Assembly: GCF_028867935.1 (NCBI RefSeq)
Contig: NZ_JAPQNS010000007.1
Coordinates: 186,001 to 250,000 of the forward strand
Reading direction: 5' to 3'
DNA: 64,000 nt
Origin: Flavobacterium sp. SUN052
GTDB taxonomy: Bacteria; Bacteroidota; Bacteroidia; Flavobacteriales; Flavobacteriaceae
Shown: in pieces, positions 61,479-64,000 of the stretch
How the letters are laid out: each line of letters begins with the position of its first letter
Position numbering within the stretch: position 1 is the first letter of the stretch
Translations under genes and position numbers: made by a program
The notes under the pieces: model-generated
The model's database searches: none
Seen by the model: the letters and a program-made list of their open reading frames with translations, nothing else
What the model was told of the DNA's origin: nothing

Positions 61479-63932
61479 ATGGTTAATAAGCAACAAAACG
61501 GAGGGAGTAACAAATGGAGCTGGGTTGAAGCAGTTCGGGTACTTGGCGTACTCATGAGTATCAGTTTAAGTAGCTCTGTCTGGGCGCAACAGTCTTCCGA
61601 TTGTGAAGCTACTTTGACTGGTCAGATCAATACCGGACAGCCTAATCCAACAAGCCTGCCGGGAGTTACTGTTTACATCCGCGATCTCCAGCGGGGCACC
61701 GTCACCGACAGCGTTGGCCATTTTCGGCTTGGTAATCTCTGCCCTGGTACCTACACCGTTGAATATCGGTTTGTAGGATTCACAACCTTGACCGAACAAA
61801 TCCAACTCCCGCTCGACTCCGTCCGGACAGTTATGCTCCAGTCAGACGCGGTGAACCTGCCGGGCGTCGATGTAACAGAGCACCGCTCGGAAGCCCGCCA
61901 ACTACTACAAACCCAAACCGAATTATCGGGCGTTGCCCTTGACCAAACGCGGGGCCAATCGCTGGGCGAGAGTCTGAAAAACATTACCGGGATTTACTCG
62001 ATCCAGACGGGGCCGGGTATTTCAAAACCAGTTATTCATGGTTTATACAGCAACCGGATTCTGGTGCTGAACAACGGGATCCGGCAAGAAGATCAGCAAT
62101 GGGGCAGCGAACACGCGCCACAGGTCGATCAGTTTGTTGCATCGCGACTTACGGTGATCAAGGGAGCAGCCAGCATCCGCTACGGCTCCGATGCCATTGG
62201 TGGGGTCATTCTGGTAGAGCCCAAAGCCATGCCATCTAAACCTGGCATTCACGGTGAGGTAAACGCTGTAGGTGCCACTAACGGACGGATGGGTGCTACA
62301 TCAGCATACGTAGAAGGGGCCGTACCGACGGGCCGGTTGAACGGCTTAAGCTGGCGGGTCCAGGGAACGCTCAAACGAGCCGGGTATGCTCAGGCACCGG
62401 GTTATTTTCTCGAAAACACCAGTTTCCGGGAGCGTAATTTCTCCGGCGATCTTCATTATGATCACACCACATCAGCGAACCGGCACTGGGGAGCCGAAGT
62501 GTATTACAGTCAATTCAACAATCAAATCGGCTTGTTTCGGGGGGCGCAGGTTGGCAGCCTGAGCGACCTGTACGCAGCCATTGCACGCGCCGAGCCCATT
62601 GTTCAACCGGGCTTTTCGTATGATCTGGGCCGCCCCTACCAGAACGTTCACCATCAGCTGCTCAAAGGGCGAGCCTATTACCGCTCCAACCAATTTGGCG
62701 AGTTGACTTTGACCGTCGCTCAACAACAGAACGTGCGTGAAGAGTTTGACTTACTGTCCTTTAGCCGCGTCGGAACTCCGGAACTGTACCTGAAACTGAA
62801 TACCCGCACGGCTGATCTGGTCTGGGAACATCCAACCAAACGAGACCGGTTCGATGGTATCTGGTCGGGCAGTGTGGGGATCAATGCCCTCACGCAGGGC
62901 AACGTTCGGCGATACCTGTTTCTGATTCCGAACTACCGGGCCAACGCGCTGAGTGGCTTTGCCATTGAACGCTATGCCCGCAATCGCTGGGTATTTGAAG
63001 GGGGGCTTCGCTACGACCTTCGGACGCTCAACGCTTTTTTTCTGGACGAAACCACCAATCAGGTTTTCTCGCGGTCGCACCAATGGGACAACGCTAACGG
63101 ATCGCTTGGGATTTCGTACCAGATACGCCCCGACCTGATATTCACCACAAACCTCAGTACGGCCTGGAGAGCCCCCAACGCCAGTGATCTTTACGCGAAT
63201 GGTCTGCACCAGAGTGGCGTCGCCTACGAACGGGGCAACCCTAATTTGAAACCCGAACAGGCGTATAATGGCAATCTCGCCCTGGCGTATACGGGCAAGC
63301 GATTGTCGGCAGAAATTGGTCTGTTCAACAACCTGATCAACAACTATATCTATTTAAAGCCTGACTCAGTTCCGGCCATTCGGCAGCGAGGAGCGTTCCC
63401 GGCGTATAGTTATGATCAGGTGCAGGCCACGTTCCGGGGCATCGACGCCACCGTCAGCTACAAACTCACCCAACAACTCGTGCTGACCTCCAAAACCTCA
63501 CTGCTTTGGGCCTACGACAAAACCAATCGAGACTATCTGGTGCTGGTGCCGCCAAACAGAACAGACAATAACCTTCGGTATGATTTTACTGACCGCACCG
63601 GCCAAGCGTGGCCCGGCCAGTCGGTGTCGGGGTTTTATGTTCAGGTTAGCGGGCTAGCGGTGGCCCGGCAAAATCGGGTTCCGGCGGTATCAAGCGAGGT
63701 TCTAAACGGAGTTCCTGTATTCAGGGGGGACTTTGCCCTTCCTCCACCCGGCTATTTTCTGGTGGGTGCCGAAACGGGTATGAATGTACAGCTTGGCAAA
63801 CAACCCATGAGCATCATCCTGACTGGATCAAACCTCCTCAACACCGCCTACCGTGACTACCTGAACCGGTTCCGGTACTTCGCCGATGAGCCGGGGCGGA
63901 ATATTAGTCTGAAAATCAAAACTCAATTCTAA
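61479..63932 (+). CDS. TonB-dependent receptor
   Basis: An 817-residue outer-membrane receptor. After a signal peptide ending SVWAQ (about residue 38), a carboxypeptidase-regulatory-like domain (VTVYIRDLQRGTVTDSVGHF) is followed by the plug (GQSLGESLKNITGIYSIQTG, RILVLNNGIRQEDQQWGSEH, VIKGAASIRYGSDAIGGVI) and a 22-strand type barrel ending RNISLKIKTQF. It imports a ligand with TonB energy; the twin operators upstream suggest a metal or siderophore. No His-rich loop is evident. Confidence 0.93.
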   Translation: MVNKQQNGGSNKWSWVEAVRVLGVLMSISLSSSVWAQQSSDCEATLTGQINTGQPNPTSLPGVTVYIRDLQRGTVTDSVGHFRLGNLCPGTYTVEYRFVGFTTLTEQIQLPLDSVRTVMLQSDAVNLPGVDVTEHRSEARQLLQTQTELSGVALDQTRGQSLGESLKNITGIYSIQTGPGISKPVIHGLYSNRILVLNNGIRQEDQQWGSEHAPQVDQFVASRLTVIKGAASIRYGSDAIGGVILVEPKAMPSKPGIHGEVNAVGATNGRMGATSAYVEGAVPTGRLNGLSWRVQGTLKRAGYAQAPGYFLENTSFRERNFSGDLHYDHTTSANRHWGAEVYYSQFNNQIGLFRGAQVGSLSDLYAAIARAEPIVQPGFSYDLGRPYQNVHHQLLKGRAYYRSNQFGELTLTVAQQQNVREEFDLLSFSRVGTPELYLKLNTRTADLVWEHPTKRDRFDGIWSGSVGINALTQGNVRRYLFLIPNYRANALSGFAIERYARNRWVFEGGLRYDLRTLNAFFLDETTNQVFSRSHQWDNANGSLGISYQIRPDLIFTTNLSTAWRAPNASDLYANGLHQSGVAYERGNPNLKPEQAYNGNLALAYTGKRLSAEIGLFNNLINNYIYLKPDSVPAIRQRGAFPAYSYDQVQATFRGIDATVSYKLTQQLVLTSKTSLLWAYDKTNRDYLVLVPPNRTDNNLRYDFTDRTGQAWPGQSVSGFYVQVSGLAVARQNRVPAVSSEVLNGVPVFRGDFALPPPGYFLVGAETGMNVQLGKQPMSIILTGSNLLNTAYRDYLNRFRYFADEPGRNISLKIKTQF

Positions 63933-63971
63933 ATCCGTGTCATCCGCGTTCCAATTCAATCCCCACAAACC

Positions 63972-64000
63972 ATGTTCAAAAGACAACACCTCCTTTGGCT
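63972..64000 (+). CDS. Start of a downstream gene (cut by window edge)
   Basis: ATG at 63972 opens a frame (MFKRQHLLW) that runs off the window, 39 bp after the TonB receptor stop. The basic start followed by hydrophobic residues may be a signal peptide. Probably co-transcribed with the receptor; nothing more can be said. Confidence 0.4.

Noticed and set aside
61366..61479. Longer SNF2 helicase start at 61479
   Set aside because: It would cover both promoters and the twin palindromes and adds 38 residues of unconvincing sequence.
1..64000. tRNA, rRNA, insertion sequence, prophage or integrase genes
   Set aside because: None could be recognised on either strand by reading; a tRNAscan or Infernal run would be needed to exclude small RNAs.

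Overview
The window looks like a chromosomal segment of a Bacteroidota bacterium of the Cytophagia, most like Spirosoma and its relatives. The evidence is the gene content (hybrid two-component regulator, TonB-dependent receptors, LytS/LytR pair, DUF1080 and PQQ/cytochrome c proteins, a CusA-TolC fusion), repeated TAnnTTTG promoter boxes, a general lack of strong Shine-Dalgarno sequences, and several families of intergenic palindromes. The genus is an inference from recall, not from a search. No rRNA, tRNA, insertion sequence or phage gene was recognised.

Region 1 (1-9302) is a divergent class 1 type I CRISPR-Cas locus. An array of 34 repeats (open at the left edge of the window) is followed by a minus-strand operon read towards it: WYL regulator, cas6, cas5, cas3, cas8-like, cas7. 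No cas1, cas2 or cas4 is present. Almost every repeat differs from the next, yet the predicted ACC/GGU stem and the ATTGAAA handle are kept. A good Bacteroidota promoter reads into the array on the minus strand, so the locus looks like a frozen but possibly still processed, interference-only system.

Region 2 (9547-23532) holds a glucuronoyl-esterase-like CE15 enzyme, a one-piece hybrid sensor/AraC regulator, a secreted beta-helix protein, a frameshifted DoxX-like gene, an aspartyl protease with a PDZ domain, a LytS/LytR two-component pair and an outer-membrane beta-barrel receptor.

Region 3 (23553-30936, minus strand) contains a copper-linked group (SCO1-like, multicopper oxidase, MORN-type protein) and an operon for a PQQ sugar dehydrogenase/cytochrome c, an FGE-fold protein without the catalytic cysteines, and a DUF1080 protein.

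Region 4 (30999-43507) is mixed housekeeping and accessory content: SnoaL-like protein, a truncated haemoglobin interrupted by an in-frame TGA, an AAC(6')-like acetyltransferase, DUF1772 protein, lipoprotein, M3 peptidase, a three-gene glycan/lipid glycosylation operon, hydrolases, DinB and MarR proteins. Three palindromic repeat families lie between these genes.

Region 5 (43572-50339) has a heavy-metal RND pump fused to its TolC channel, its adaptor, a large nested palindrome and a GH16 glucanase. Region 6 (50346-56130, minus strand) is an arsenic resistance island: arsR, arsM, PAP2 phosphatase, arsO-like, acr3, metallophosphoesterase and an ArsN1-like acetyltransferase, with two matching ArsR-type operators. 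Region 7 (56184-64000) has a TolB-like lipoprotein, a double-SWIM SNF2 helicase, and a divergent TonB receptor whose promoter region carries twin palindromes.
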